A stretch of 64,000 nt of DNA from Ruminococcus flavefaciens ATCC 19208 (GTDB lineage Bacteria > Bacillota > Clostridia > Oscillospirales > Ruminococcaceae): positions 238,712-302,711 of the forward strand of contig NZ_KI912490.1 in assembly GCF_000518765.1 (NCBI RefSeq). Direction: 5' to 3'. Both the position numbers and the translations under genes were made by a program. The notes beneath the pieces are model-generated. The model was not told where the DNA came from and ran no database searches. It saw nothing but the letters and a program-made list of their open reading frames with translations. Position 1 is the stretch's first letter. Every line of letters begins with the position of its first letter. Below are positions 1 to 8,658 of this stretch, piece after piece.

Positions 1-118
1 CAACGCTCACCTCGATATCCGACGGAGCTTCATAATCTGCTTCCGCATACAAGCATACACACGAAGGCAGTACAGCCACAGCCGCAGCAAGACTTATGAT
101 AGAGTTTACAAGCTTCAT
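1..118 (-). CDS. Secreted protein, N-terminal part only
   Basis: The gene runs off the left edge of the window, so only the first 39 codons are visible. They encode a short basic start (MKLVN), a hydrophobic core rich in Ala and Val and a likely signal peptidase site near CLYAEA, so the product is exported. The ATG overlaps the stop of the upstream small membrane protein gene as ATGA, which indicates translational coupling and makes this the last visible member of the FHA/phosphatase/kinase operon. Mature sequence starts ADYEAPSDIEV and is too short to identify. In related bacteria such operons often end in von Willebrand A proteins, but nothing seen here proves that. Confidence 0.7.
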   Translation of the reverse strand, partial: MKLVNSIISLAAAVAVLPSCVCLYAEADYEAPSDIEVSV

Positions 119-516
119 TTAGTTCTCCTGTTATCGTCAATAACATCAGGATCGGCGTTAATGACGATTATATTTCTGATTATTCTGAAATCGTTTTTCT
201 TATCCTTATTATTTCCCACAACTAAGGTATCGCTGATATCTTCCTTTTTCTTCTTCCCGACAACGACAGTTATCATGCCGCTGTCCGCCTCATCATCGCC
301 CGCCGCGGGATCATCTTCATTCTCAAAGGTACGTATGCTCATTGCCGCAGAATGAACTTTTTCCGCAGGCTCTGTCGAGCTTTTTCTTGATCTTATCTCA
401 GATACCGTATTTGAGATGACCTTGAATCTTGCCGCCAGCATAACAGCTGTCAGCATTAGTACAATGCCTATCCCCAGAAATATCTGTGAGATTATCTGCC
501 ATTGAAAAGAATTCAT
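115..516 (-). CDS. Small single-pass membrane protein of the kinase operon
   Basis: This 133-residue protein has one clear membrane segment at about residues 8-28 (IFLGIGIVLMLTAVMLAA), followed by a basic and acidic cytoplasmic-type tail with no Cys or catalytic motif. I do not recognise the family. It lies 13 bases after the Ser/Thr kinase and overlaps the next gene by four bases, so it is almost certainly co-transcribed with the FHA, PP2C and kinase genes. The tail contains the run GKKKKED and several Thr/Ser residues that could be phosphorylated, but that is speculation. It may be a membrane partner or adaptor for the signalling proteins upstream. Confidence 0.6.
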   Translation of the reverse strand: MNSFQWQIISQIFLGIGIVLMLTAVMLAARFKVISNTVSEIRSRKSSTEPAEKVHSAAMSIRTFENEDDPAAGDDEADSGMITVVVGKKKKEDISDTLVVGNNKDKKNDFRIIRNIIVINADPDVIDDNRRTK

Positions 517-529
517 ATCCTACCTCCGC

Positions 530-2230
530 TCATTCAGAACCGTTTATGCTCTCGACTACTCTGTCATAGAAATTAAGGATATACTCTTTAGCTTCAGCAG
601 CTGAGTCATCGGCGGCATTGAGTTTTTCGGTCTTTGTTTTGATATCGTCAAGAAAAGCCTTTTGCTCCCTGAATGTTATTCCTGACTTAGCGAAGTCGCT
701 CATATTTGAATTTTCGAGATTTATCAGAGTCTTGTAGGTTTCGAGAATGATTATCTCAGAGCCTGCATTAGCCTCCTCTACCAGTTTGTTCAGTTCATTC
801 ATGCTCTTCCAGAGATCCTCGGAGTAGTTCTTCTTCAGAAGCTCATTCTCCTTTTTCTGGGTCTGGGAATAGAAATCGCCTATAGTGCAGTATACCTGAG
901 CTATCTCGTATTTGTCGGGCTCACTGCGCTTGAAATCCGCAGTCTGAGCCTCTCTGAACCATTTTACGGAGGCTATCTTTCCCGAAATACTTCCGTTCTG
1001 TTCAGAGCTATCTCCGTTATTTCCGTAAAAATAGTAATACCAGTACAGTATTCCGAGCTCATATGCTATCTCCTCATATTTCGGAGCTTCCCTGAGCTGA
1101 TTGATATTCTCATTTATAAGAGCGAGTATCTGTTCTGTTTCCTTCGCATCAAATACCATGTCACTTTTATACAGCTCGATAAGCTTTAAATAAGCGTCCG
1201 CATATGAACCGTCAGCACGGATAACATCTTCAAATGCTTCCGATCTTGCAGCATACTCACTCGTATTCTCGGCTTTTTCCACAAGCTTGTTGAAATCCTC
1301 GCTCCTGCTCTTGTTAGCCATTATATTTGCAAACATGGATATACCGAGACAAAGCACGGCAAATCCCGCAACGATGCTTGTAGCTCTCAGATATGTGTGA
1401 TTGTCCGTCCTTTCAAGCTCTTCATAAAGCTCATCGCATGAACGGTATCTCTTGGACTTATCCTCGTTCACGCACTTTCGGATTATCCTCACAAGACCTG
1501 CATTTGTTCCTTTAGCGAACACAAAGCGTTCCGCAGAACTTACAAACTCGCCGTTTGCCGAAACATTTTTTGGCTTTTTTCCTGTGAGCATATGGTACAT
1601 GGTAGCACCTATATTGAATATATCGGTCTGTTCATCAAGTTCCTGCTCATAGAACTGTTCAGGTGAAGCATAAGCAGGAGTATAGGCAAACGCACCGCTT
1701 CGCCTTTCGATAACAGAACCGAAATCTATAAATTTCAGCCGTCCGAACTTATCAGGTCTGCGGGAGTTCTCAAAGTCCTCCTCATTTCTTACGACCATGA
1801 TATTATCGGGCTTCATATCGCTGTGTATAAGACCGCACTTGTGGATAAAGGACATAACGCGGCAGATATCCTTTGAATACCTGAGCATGGTCTTATGTCG
1901 GAAAGGACCGTATGCAAGGAGCTTTTCCATAGAAACGCCGTTGATATAGTCCTGCACGATATAAAGCGCATCGGGATCATTGTCGATTATCTCGATTATA
2001 TTCGGAAAAAAAGAGTTCTTGGCGTCCTTTTCATAGAATTCCTTGATAAGCAGGGACTCCTGCCTTGCATTATAAGCGTCAGTGCCGTTGGTCTTCATTA
2101 CCTCTTTCACAGCACGCTGGGCGTTATTTGCCTTGAGATCGACAGCACGGTAAACCACCGAAGTACCGCCTTTGCCTGCAACATTGACGATCTTGTATCT
2201 GTTTTCAAGGACAAAGCCTTTATTTAGCAA
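530..2230 (-). CDS. Membrane Ser/Thr protein kinase (PknB type)
   Basis: A eukaryotic-type protein kinase that should phosphorylate Ser/Thr residues of partner proteins. The kinase domain fills residues 10-270: glycine loop GKGGTSVVYRA (19-29), ATP lysine in AVKEV (about 42), catalytic loop HSDMKPDN (136-143), metal motif DFG (169-171) and ASPEQ (188-192). A membrane segment follows at about 282-306. The outer part (about 310-566) is helical and has no PASTA repeats; it resembles TPR-like ligand-sensing domains. The gene lies 16 bases after a PP2C phosphatase, its likely antagonist, and the first gene of the operon encodes an FHA protein that would read phosphothreonine. The output of the pathway cannot be read from the sequence. 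Confidence 0.92.
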   Translation of the reverse strand: MLNKGFVLENRYKIVNVAGKGGTSVVYRAVDLKANNAQRAVKEVMKTNGTDAYNARQESLLIKEFYEKDAKNSFFPNIIEIIDNDPDALYIVQDYINGVSMEKLLAYGPFRHKTMLRYSKDICRVMSFIHKCGLIHSDMKPDNIMVVRNEEDFENSRRPDKFGRLKFIDFGSVIERRSGAFAYTPAYASPEQFYEQELDEQTDIFNIGATMYHMLTGKKPKNVSANGEFVSSAERFVFAKGTNAGLVRIIRKCVNEDKSKRYRSCDELYEELERTDNHTYLRATSIVAGFAVLCLGISMFANIMANKSRSEDFNKLVEKAENTSEYAARSEAFEDVIRADGSYADAYLKLIELYKSDMVFDAKETEQILALINENINQLREAPKYEEIAYELGILYWYYYFYGNNGDSSEQNGSISGKIASVKWFREAQTADFKRSEPDKYEIAQVYCTIGDFYSQTQKKENELLKKNYSEDLWKSMNELNKLVEEANAGSEIIILETYKTLINLENSNMSDFAKSGITFREQKAFLDDIKTKTEKLNAADDSAAEAKEYILNFYDRVVESINGSE

Positions 2231-2246
2231 ATAGATCTCCTCGCTT

Positions 2247-3026
2247 TCAGCAGAGTTTTACCATAAGGGCGGTGATGTTGTCTTTTTCGCCGCGCTGAAT
2301 GACCTGATCCTTCAGCTTTTCGAGATTTGATTTCATAGCCTTCTCATCTTTGTTTGCAGAGGGACAAAGTGCTTTTTGCAGCTCCTCCGATGATACTTTC
2401 TTCCTGAAGCCGTCAGAGCATAGCATATACACATCGCCCTCGCTGTAAGGAAATATGCTGTAATCATAGGAGGTATCATCGAGACCTGCACCGATACAGT
2501 TGGTAAGCTGGTTCTGTCTCGGGTCTTTCTCAGCCATTTCCTGAGTAATGATACCGTCCCTTACCTCCTGAGCCACTACGGAATGGTCGGAAGTAAGCAC
2601 CTCTATCTCATCGTTGGTTATCCTGTAAAGACGGGTATCACCCACATGGGCAATGAGCATATTCCCGAATTTCGGGAGTATGAGCAGTCCCGTAAAGGTA
2701 GTTGCCATATCCGAGGAATGCCTGTCCGCATAGTCGTTTATACGTTCATTCAAATCATGGAGCCTGTCGTCAAGAGACTCCCTTATTTTCAGGACAGAAG
2801 CCGAATTTCTCATAAGCTCGGCAAAATCATCTGCAAACCATTCGTTTATACGCTTGCATACGTAACCGCTCGCCTTTTCACCTGCCGAAAGCCCTCCGAC
2901 ACCATCGCAGACAGCTCCGAAGAATATCTTCTCGCCGTCGTATTCAGCTTCCGAGATAAAAAGCGAATCCTGATTTACCTTTCTTACAGCACCCTCGGTA
3001 GTCACATAAGAGAAAAAGTATTCCAT
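2247..3026 (-). CDS. PP2C-family Ser/Thr protein phosphatase
   Basis: A metal-dependent phosphatase of the PPM/PP2C family, 259 residues and soluble, expected to reverse phosphorylation by the kinase next to it. Signature motifs are in order: NQDSLFI near residue 20 (metal Asp), CDGVGG near 40-45, the HVGDTRLY core near 126-133, SDHSVV near 144, and CSDGF near 204. The length is normal for the bacterial Stp/PrpC group. It sits 12 bases downstream of the FHA gene and 16 upstream of the kinase, the usual phosphatase-kinase pairing. Confidence 0.92.
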   Translation of the reverse strand: MEYFFSYVTTEGAVRKVNQDSLFISEAEYDGEKIFFGAVCDGVGGLSAGEKASGYVCKRINEWFADDFAELMRNSASVLKIRESLDDRLHDLNERINDYADRHSSDMATTFTGLLILPKFGNMLIAHVGDTRLYRITNDEIEVLTSDHSVVAQEVRDGIITQEMAEKDPRQNQLTNCIGAGLDDTSYDYSIFPYSEGDVYMLCSDGFRKKVSSEELQKALCPSANKDEKAMKSNLEKLKDQVIQRGEKDNITALMVKLC

Positions 3027-3038
3027 GCTGCCTCACCG

Positions 3039-4373
3039 TCAGCTTTCTTCAAAAAATGTGTAGCCTACACCGTGATACAGAAAATTACAGCCTGAAAATA
3101 CGCTTATCCTGTCACCTACAGCTACCTCATCACCCTCAACACTAAGGGACGGGCAGGAGATATTCTCTATAAAAATACTGTGTCTGTTCTTGGTGTTATC
3201 GCGTCCGACAATCATGCCCGACAATTCCGCACAGGTGAAAGGATAGACAAAAACAGGTATCCTCTCTTTGCTTGATGAGTTAATGATATATGCGAGCTTT
3301 TTGGCATTAGTCTTCTGCTGCGAAGCTTTTTTCGCATCTGCTCCCTTATCGCCCACTAATACCGTAGCAGAATCCGTATCGTTCACATTGAAAACGAACG
3401 GTATATCGCAGATGTATATAACATCTCCGCTGCTTATCTTTTCCTTGATGATACGCTCACCGTTTTCGGCGTAGCTGTTGAGGAAAGTGCCGTTTGCAGA
3501 ATCCTTGTCCTCAACATAGAAAGTACCGTTTTCATAGCTGATGACAGCGTGTACTTTTGATACTGTGCCCTTGTCTGTCAGCGCAAGGTCATTGCCTGCA
3601 CGGCGTCCTATAGTAAACGGAAAATGTTCGATAGGTATTTCCCTGTTGTTCTCGTCTTTGAGGAAAGCAGGACAATCCGAAACACGCTTGCGGCTCACAA
3701 GGATAGTATGATCTCCATCGTCGTCAGCAGCCGCAGTAGCCGCTTTCTCAGCAGCAGGCTGAGGTTTTTCCTCTTCACTTACATCAGGCAGCATGAGCAC
3801 TTCATGGAGCATCTTGTAAAGCTGTGTAGGAGAGATAAATCCGCTCTTGTTTTTCGGATTATTTACGTATTCCTCAAGAAAGAAGCCGTATTTCTGCATA
3901 ACAGCACCGTTTGACACTGTAAAGTTCGCGTTCTTGTTGACCTTCATAAGGAACTTGGCAGTATTCGTACATTTATACTGATTATTTGTCAGCGGAAGAT
4001 AAGCCAGATACAGCTTCTGCTTCTCCACGCTGTAAAAAACATTTTTCGGGTCGTTGAGCAAAAAATTATCCATAGGAAGTCCAAGAGAAGCACAATGCTC
4101 CAGTATCTTCTGGAACTGGCTTATTATCCCGAAATATTTCTCCTGCGTCATTGTCTGCTTGACATATTCCGAAAGGGCAGTCATATTTGTAACGTTGTAT
4201 TTCAGTACATTTCTTGTTGCAGTTTTTTCCCATCTCACACTGAGAAGCCCCTTTTCTGCATTCTCATTTACGAGCTTGAGCTGATCTTCGTTTATCTGAT
4301 CCTTCTTTTTCAGACCTGCCTGCAAAAACGTATCGCAGCTCTGATATAGAAGCTTGGTAGTTATTCCGGCCAT
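3039..4373 (-). CDS. FHA-domain protein, first gene of the signalling operon
   Basis: A 444-residue cytoplasmic protein. Residues about 1-190 look like the DUF6382-type N-terminal domain seen in front of FHA modules in Clostridia. A canonical forkhead-associated domain follows at about 250-325 (TIGRRAGNDLAL, then VSKVHAVISYENGTF and NGTFLN), which binds phosphothreonine peptides. A second weaker FHA-like stretch lies near 385-444 (GMIVGRD and ENISCPSLSV), lacking some conserved residues. A Pro/Ala-rich linker near 205-220 and several Thr residues (DDGDHTILVS) could be kinase targets. A strong sigma-A promoter with a leader of about 100 bases lies upstream. Confidence 0.88.
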   Translation of the reverse strand: MAGITTKLLYQSCDTFLQAGLKKKDQINEDQLKLVNENAEKGLLSVRWEKTATRNVLKYNVTNMTALSEYVKQTMTQEKYFGIISQFQKILEHCASLGLPMDNFLLNDPKNVFYSVEKQKLYLAYLPLTNNQYKCTNTAKFLMKVNKNANFTVSNGAVMQKYGFFLEEYVNNPKNKSGFISPTQLYKMLHEVLMLPDVSEEEKPQPAAEKAATAAADDDGDHTILVSRKRVSDCPAFLKDENNREIPIEHFPFTIGRRAGNDLALTDKGTVSKVHAVISYENGTFYVEDKDSANGTFLNSYAENGERIIKEKISSGDVIYICDIPFVFNVNDTDSATVLVGDKGADAKKASQQKTNAKKLAYIINSSSKERIPVFVYPFTCAELSGMIVGRDNTKNRHSIFIENISCPSLSVEGDEVAVGDRISVFSGCNFLYHGVGYTFFEES

Positions 4374-4487
4374 TTCCTCACCCCTAAGTGAAATAAAGCG
4401 CGTCTGATACGCACATAAAACATTTTATAAAATCAAAACATATGAGCACCTGATATTTTAAACAAACAGTGTGATACATACAAATTT

Positions 4488-4516
4488 ATTATACCACTTT
4501 ATATATGTTTTGTCAA
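4488..4516 (-). promoter_or_regulatory. Promoter of the FHA-phosphatase-kinase operon
   Basis: On the minus strand a perfect TTGACA and a perfect TATAAT are separated by 17 bases. The expected start leaves a leader of roughly 105 bases before the FHA gene. A second TTGACA lies just upstream and may be an alternative -35 element. Confidence 0.8.
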
Positions 4517-4562
4517 TAATTCAGATAAGTTTATGTCAAGAATGATAAAAAATATGCAGGCA

Positions 4563-4591
4563 TTGAAAATCCTGACCGAATGTAGTATAAT
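4563..4591 (+). promoter_or_regulatory. Promoter of the GNAT-yaiI-GNAT operon
   Basis: TTGAAA and TATAAT with a 17-base spacer, ending 22 bases before the ATG. AAGGAG lies between as the ribosome site, so the leader is very short. Confidence 0.75.
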
Positions 4592-4613
4592 TTAAGAAAA
4601 AAGGAGAAACGCA

Positions 4614-5120
4614 ATGCTTTACCTGAAAACCGCAAATAAAAAGGATATAGAAAAAGAGTATATCTTTGTACGCAGCATTCCTGCCGATGAAAACGGATTT
4701 ATCAACGATTATCCCAATATAGAACGTGCTGACTTTGATGACGCACTTGATACTCTCATAGCAAATTCCCGCGGCGAGAAACTTCCTGAGGGCTATGTAC
4801 CTGCAACGACATATTTTTTGTGGCATGATGATGATATCGTTGGAGAATTCCAGCTGCGGCAGCATCTCTGCGATTCTCTTATAAATGGTGCAGGACATAT
4901 AGGCTACTATATCGCACCCGAGTACCGAGGAAATGGCTTCGCCACAGAGGGGCTTAGGCTGATTATCGAAGAAGCAGAAAAAATCGTTCCCGAGGACGTG
5001 ATATACCTCCGCGTGAGAAAAAGCAATCCCTCATCGCTTAAAGTAATGCAGAAAAACGGCGGATATATACATCACGAAGATGACGAATCTTACTTTGTCC
5101 GCATAAAAAAGGAGAAATAA
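4614..5120 (+). CDS. GNAT-family N-acetyltransferase
   Basis: A 168-residue acetyl-CoA-dependent acyltransferase of the GNAT fold. The acetyl-CoA loop is visible as IAPEYRGNGFATEGL (about 101-115), and the C-terminal strand/helix VRKSNPSSLKVMQKNGG matches the family's last conserved block. The substrate is unknown; proteins of this type acetylate small amines or protein N-termini. The ATG is preceded by AAGGAG and a strong promoter. The last base of its stop codon is the first base of the yaiI start, so the two are translationally coupled. Confidence 0.85.
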   Translation: MLYLKTANKKDIEKEYIFVRSIPADENGFINDYPNIERADFDDALDTLIANSRGEKLPEGYVPATTYFLWHDDDIVGEFQLRQHLCDSLINGAGHIGYYIAPEYRGNGFATEGLRLIIEEAEKIVPEDVIYLRVRKSNPSSLKVMQKNGGYIHHEDDESYFVRIKKEK

Positions 5121-5560
5121 TGAAGATATTCATAGATGCAGACGGATGTCCCGTAACGGATATCGCCATAAGACTTGCAGTAAAGCACTCTGTCCCCTGC
5201 ACTGTCATATGTGATACAGCTCACTCAATATACCGTGACGGCGCTGAGACAATTGTCGTTGACAAAGGCGCGGACAGTGCTGATTTCCGCCTTGTAAACC
5301 TTGTGACCAATGGCGATATCGCCATAACTCAAGACTACGGACTTGCCGCAATGTGCCTCAGCAAAAAAGCCATAGTCATCAATCAGGACGGCAAACAGTA
5401 TACCGAGGAAAATATTTCCGGACTCCTCTCGTTCCGCGCTGTATCAGCAAAGATACGAAGGAGCGGCGGACGCACAAAGGGACTGCCAAAGCGTACAGTC
5501 GAGCAGAATAAAGCCTTTGAGGCCGCACTTTCAACACTGCTGAAAACAAATAATATATAA
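5120..5560 (+). CDS. YaiI/YqxD family protein (UPF0178, DUF188)
   Basis: A 146-residue cytoplasmic protein of the conserved DUF188 family. It begins MKIFIDADGCPV, the family signature, and contains the other conserved acidic sites DKGADSADF and ITQDYGLA, plus the basic C-terminal block RRSGGRTKGLPKR. The fold is PIN-nuclease-like with clustered Asp residues, so an RNA-directed activity is suspected, but no function is established. The length is normal. It sits between two GNAT genes in one operon. Confidence 0.88.
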   Translation: MKIFIDADGCPVTDIAIRLAVKHSVPCTVICDTAHSIYRDGAETIVVDKGADSADFRLVNLVTNGDIAITQDYGLAAMCLSKKAIVINQDGKQYTEENISGLLSFRAVSAKIRRSGGRTKGLPKRTVEQNKAFEAALSTLLKTNNI

Positions 5561-5575
5561 AAAGGAAAAGAAAAA

Positions 5576-6118
5576 ATGCTGCATTCAGGAACATTTACAA
5601 TAGAAACTCCGCGGCTTCTGCTCCGCAGATTTGAACCGCATGACCTTGAAGCTATGCACCGAAACTGGGCATCTGAGCCCTCAGTGCAGATAGAATACGG
5701 AGAGCCTGTTTACAAGACGAAAGAAGAAGCAAAGGTACTTCTTGACAAATATATAAGCGGATATGAGTCCGAAAGCTTTTACCGCTGGGCTATAATCGAA
5801 AAAGCAAGCGGTGAAAATATCGGTCAGATAGCATTCTGCCGCGTATATGAGGAGCTTCGCACCGCTGAGATAGAGTATTGCATAGGAACTGCATTTCAGG
5901 GCAACGGCTATGCAGGCGAGGCTCTTTCCTCAGTCATAGAAAACATATTCAAAAGGACGGATTTCAAAAAGCTTGAAGCCTATCACCGCGCTGAAAATAC
6001 AAAATCAGGACGTGTACTTGAAAAATCGTCAATGCATATCACAGAAAATGTTGAACGTTTCCGTCAACAGGGTCTCAAACCCGAAGGTGAAGTATGCTAC
6101 TGCATAGAAAAGAACTGA
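5576..6118 (+). CDS. RimJ/RimL-type GNAT acetyltransferase
   Basis: A 180-residue acetyltransferase that begins with the RimJ/RimL-like pattern IETPRLLLRRFEPHDLEAM. The acetyl-CoA-binding region is IGTAFQGNGYAGEAL at about 101-115, followed by HRAENTKSGRVLEKSSM. Such enzymes acetylate protein N-termini or small substrates; this one cannot be assigned. It starts 15 bases after the yaiI gene with AAAGGAAAAG as ribosome site and ends at a bidirectional terminator. Confidence 0.83.
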   Translation: MLHSGTFTIETPRLLLRRFEPHDLEAMHRNWASEPSVQIEYGEPVYKTKEEAKVLLDKYISGYESESFYRWAIIEKASGENIGQIAFCRVYEELRTAEIEYCIGTAFQGNGYAGEALSSVIENIFKRTDFKKLEAYHRAENTKSGRVLEKSSMHITENVERFRQQGLKPEGEVCYCIEKN

Positions 6119-6146
6119 AAAAGCGGATCATATGATCCGCTTTTTT
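6118..6146. terminator. Bidirectional intrinsic terminator
   Basis: The palindrome GCGGATCATATGATCCGC is flanked by A-runs on the left and T-runs on the right, so it can terminate both convergent operons that meet here. Confidence 0.85.
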
Positions 6147-6618
6147 ATATCCACATATCCATTTCACTTCTGTCGGGGACTTCAAACAAACTTTCAAATT
6201 TAGCCGCAAGCCCTTCGTCGATGAAATAAGCGTCACTGCGTCCGTTCATAACTTCTGCATTACGCTTTTCTATACGTTTTTTCCACTCAGCCTCATCGAC
6301 ACTGATATAGTGGAATTCACAGCTAATACCATGTGCACGGTAAAACTCACGTGCGTACTCACGTTCGGACTTGCTCCAGAAGCCCCAGTCAAGTATAACA
6401 TCAGTGCCTGCCGAAGCTATCTCCACCGACTTTTTATACAAATAGTTCTGAGTACGCCTGACAAATTCATCATGTTTATCGCCTGTTTCTCCGCCGAGGA
6501 TATCAAGCATAAGCTCGTCGATGGAGAGTATCACGCCGCCGAGCTCGACTCTGAGCATCTGAGCGTAAGTACTTTTACCGCTGCATATCCTGCCGCAGGT
6601 CATTATAACTTTAGCCAT
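6145..6618 (-). CDS. P-loop kinase-like ATPase
   Basis: A 157-residue protein of the AAA_33/zeta-toxin-like kinase group. The Walker A loop is GRICSGKST at residues 9-17, and the following SIDELMLDILGG resembles the substrate/metal acidic motif. A lid-like basic patch is present in SVDEAEWKKRIEKRN. Relatives phosphorylate nucleosides, sugars or antibiotics, and the substrate cannot be told here. It overlaps the preceding gene by eight bases and ends at the shared terminator. No antitoxin gene is adjacent, so a toxin role is unlikely. Confidence 0.8.
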   Translation of the reverse strand: MAKVIMTCGRICSGKSTYAQMLRVELGGVILSIDELMLDILGGETGDKHDEFVRRTQNYLYKKSVEIASAGTDVILDWGFWSKSEREYAREFYRAHGISCEFHYISVDEAEWKKRIEKRNAEVMNGRSDAYFIDEGLAAKFESLFEVPDRSEMDMWI

Positions 6619-7084
6619 TCTCGTTTCCTTTTCCGTACATATCTTGTTTTTTCATTGTATTTTTAAGTTTCTCTTTTAATTCAGGTGTAAGTGGATAATA
6701 CCTTACCTCTATTCCGAATTTCTTTCTTGTAAATCCAAGATGTGATTTTTCATTTAAAAGCTGTTTCTGCTCTTCCTCACTGCAAACAATAATATATTTT
6801 TTGAACTCTTTTCCTTTTACTTTATCATTAAGCAGCATTTTCAGTATATCCGCCGCTACTTTGTGCTTCTGCGCAGGCTTTAATTTACCTAAATGAGAGT
6901 GTATCTCGCCTATAATTTTATGGTCTCCAGAATACACATCAGGTTTTATAGTAACTTCTGAATCAAGAGTAACAATAGCATTATATGATAAGTTATCTAA
7001 CTGCAATTCTTTCCTAAATTCATTAAAAAGGAACATTTCTGCTTCACACTGAGCAGATGAATCAGCGTTTTCATACTTCGCCAT
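6611..7084 (-). CDS. Hypothetical protein, possible PD-(D/E)XK nuclease-fold
   Basis: A 157-residue soluble protein with no family I can name. It contains KPDVYS near residue 48 and, 12 residues on, GEIHSHLGKLKPAQKHKVA, with charged residues spaced as in PD-(D/E)XK nuclease folds (Asp, then Glu-x-His, then Lys, then a helix with Gln/Lys). The C-terminal half carries a strand-like YIIVCSEEE and a Lys-rich tail. It is cotranscribed with a GNAT gene upstream (7-base gap) and a P-loop kinase downstream (8-base overlap). The nuclease link is inference only. Confidence 0.6.
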   Translation of the reverse strand: MAKYENADSSAQCEAEMFLFNEFRKELQLDNLSYNAIVTLDSEVTIKPDVYSGDHKIIGEIHSHLGKLKPAQKHKVAADILKMLLNDKVKGKEFKKYIIVCSEEEQKQLLNEKSHLGFTRKKFGIEVRYYPLTPELKEKLKNTMKKQDMYGKGNENG

Positions 7085-7091
7085 AATAGCC

Positions 7092-7514
7092 TCATTTCTT
7101 TATTATTTTAGTAAAGCCATGTCCGCTGCGCTCATGGGGGTGTGACTTAAAGCCGCATTTCAGATAAAACTCGTCTTTATTCTTTGCACTCATAAGCTGA
7201 AAATATGACCACCAGCCATCTTTAAGCTGACTGCGGATATAGTCCTCGATATATTCCAGAAGTGCCTTTCCTATGCCCTCTCCCTGATATTCGGGAGCAA
7301 CAATAAGGTCTTTGAGAAAGAATGCCATACCACCGTCACCGATAAGTCTTGCCATAGCGATGACCTCTTCGCCGTTCTTCACAGCAAATGTAACATAGCT
7401 GTTTTTCAGCGAAGTTTCCACAAGCTCGCGTTCTGGCTTTCCCCAGCCTGCCGAGTCGAAAAGCCTTATAAAATCCTCTGCACAAAGCGTATTTATTGAT
7501 ATATCGTATTTCAT
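7092..7514 (-). CDS. GNAT-family acetyltransferase
   Basis: A 140-residue acetyltransferase, first gene of a three-gene minus-strand operon. The acetyl-CoA loop is VAPEYQGEGIGKALLEYIE at about 90-108, preceded by the strand AMARLIGDGGMAFFLKDLI, and the tail has YLKCGF, typical of the compact YjaB/YjdJ-like GNATs. The substrate is not known. It has its own promoter (TTGAAA, 17 bases, TATACT) and the ribosome site AAAGGAG. Confidence 0.85.
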   Translation of the reverse strand: MKYDISINTLCAEDFIRLFDSAGWGKPERELVETSLKNSYVTFAVKNGEEVIAMARLIGDGGMAFFLKDLIVAPEYQGEGIGKALLEYIEDYIRSQLKDGWWSYFQLMSAKNKDEFYLKCGFKSHPHERSGHGFTKIIKK

Positions 7515-7535
7515 ATCCGTTCACTCCTTTAAAAA

Positions 7536-7564
7536 AGTATACCACAAAAAAGTTCTTTTTTCAA
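7536..7564 (-). promoter_or_regulatory. Promoter of GNAT-hypothetical-kinase operon
   Basis: Minus strand TTGAAA, 17-base spacer, TATACT, about 20 bases upstream of the start codon. Confidence 0.7.
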
Positions 7565-7568
7565 CAGC

Positions 7569-7597
7569 TTGCAAATCAGACACAAAAGTGATATAAT
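7569..7597 (+). promoter_or_regulatory. Promoter of the VanY-like carboxypeptidase
   Basis: TTGCAA, 17-base spacer, TATAAT, back to back with the divergent promoter. The predicted leader is about 125 bases; I see no strong structure in it. Confidence 0.7.
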
Positions 7598-7728
7598 AGT
7601 ATAAAGATCAAAATTTAAGTTAAAATAAAAAAATATATATTTTTGTGTAGCAAAATGTAATTGTACTTCGATTATTATAACAGAAACGCTCAGATCGAGC
7701 AAAAAAGTTCTTAAAAGGAGAAGTAAAA

Positions 7729-8649
7729 ATGAAAAAGAGAATATTAGCTATCATGACATTTGCAGCGTTGCTTTCACTGGCATCATGCGGAAAGGTGGTT
7801 GAAGGACAGCCAAGCGCCAACACAATTACAACAACAAAGTCTGCCGTGACTGCTTCCACAACCGCTGTTACAACTACAGAAGCACAGATTGCTACAACAA
7901 CTGCTGCTAATGACGAAAGCAAGGAAGCTGCCGAAGCACAGACAACAGAGGCTGCTCAGAATACATACTCGGAAGCTGCAACAGAAGCCGCTCAGCAGCA
8001 GGCAGTACCCGCAGGCGGCGGAGACCAGACCTCAAATCAGTCTGCACCTCAGCAGTCAAACGCTGTATCAAGCGATACTGCCCCGACTCCTAACGATTAC
8101 AATTACGGACCTGCTCCTGCACAGTATAATTATGACGGTCTGACCTATATACAGGGCGTACTCATAGCAAACAAGAGCTACAGTCTCCCTTCCGACTTCA
8201 ATCCGGGACTTGATGCGACCTGCCAGAACCAGTTCTATAAGCTCCAGAATGCAGCTGCACAGCAGGGACTGAATATATGGCTCTCATCAGGCTTCCGTTC
8301 ATACGACTATCAGGCTCAGATATACAACAATTATGTTGCACGTGACGGACAGGCTGCTGCAGATACCTATTCTGCACGAGCAGGCTATTCCGAACATCAG
8401 ACAGGACTTGCCATAGACGTAAACCAGATAGACGACAGCTTCGCAGGCACTCCCGAAGCAATATGGCTTGAGAACCACTGCCACGAATACGGCTTTATAC
8501 TCCGCTACCCACAGGGCAAGCAGGGCATCACGGGCTATCAGTATGAATCATGGCATATCCGCTATGTAGGAACAGATATGTCCTATCCTATCCATGCTAG
8601 CGGACTCACACTGGAAGAATACTTCGGTATCGACTCTTACTATCATTGA
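7729..8649 (+). CDS. VanY-like D-Ala-D-Ala carboxypeptidase lipoprotein (M15)
   Basis: A 306-residue exported peptidase. The signal peptide ends in a lipobox (LASC, Cys at about 21), so it should be anchored to the outer face of the membrane. Residues about 30-125 are a Thr/Ala/Gln-rich linker. The M15 zinc domain covers about 140-290: LSSGFRSYDYQ, then SEHQTGLAIDV with the first zinc His and Asp, and ESWHIRYVG with the last zinc His. It should trim the terminal D-Ala of peptidoglycan stem peptides. No vanHAX genes are near, so a cell-wall housekeeping role is more likely than glycopeptide resistance. It is monocistronic with AAAAGGAG as ribosome site. Confidence 0.9.
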   Translation: MKKRILAIMTFAALLSLASCGKVVEGQPSANTITTTKSAVTASTTAVTTTEAQIATTTAANDESKEAAEAQTTEAAQNTYSEAATEAAQQQAVPAGGGDQTSNQSAPQQSNAVSSDTAPTPNDYNYGPAPAQYNYDGLTYIQGVLIANKSYSLPSDFNPGLDATCQNQFYKLQNAAAQQGLNIWLSSGFRSYDYQAQIYNNYVARDGQAAADTYSARAGYSEHQTGLAIDVNQIDDSFAGTPEAIWLENHCHEYGFILRYPQGKQGITGYQYESWHIRYVGTDMSYPIHASGLTLEEYFGIDSYYH

Positions 8650-8658
8650 TAAAATAAA

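Noticed and set aside
6145..6618. Zeta-type toxin
   Set aside because: The P-loop is similar but no antitoxin gene is adjacent and the gene is in a metabolic-type operon.
7729..8649. Glycopeptide resistance locus
   Set aside because: Only a VanY-like peptidase is present; no vanH, vanA/B ligase, vanX or two-component genes are near.
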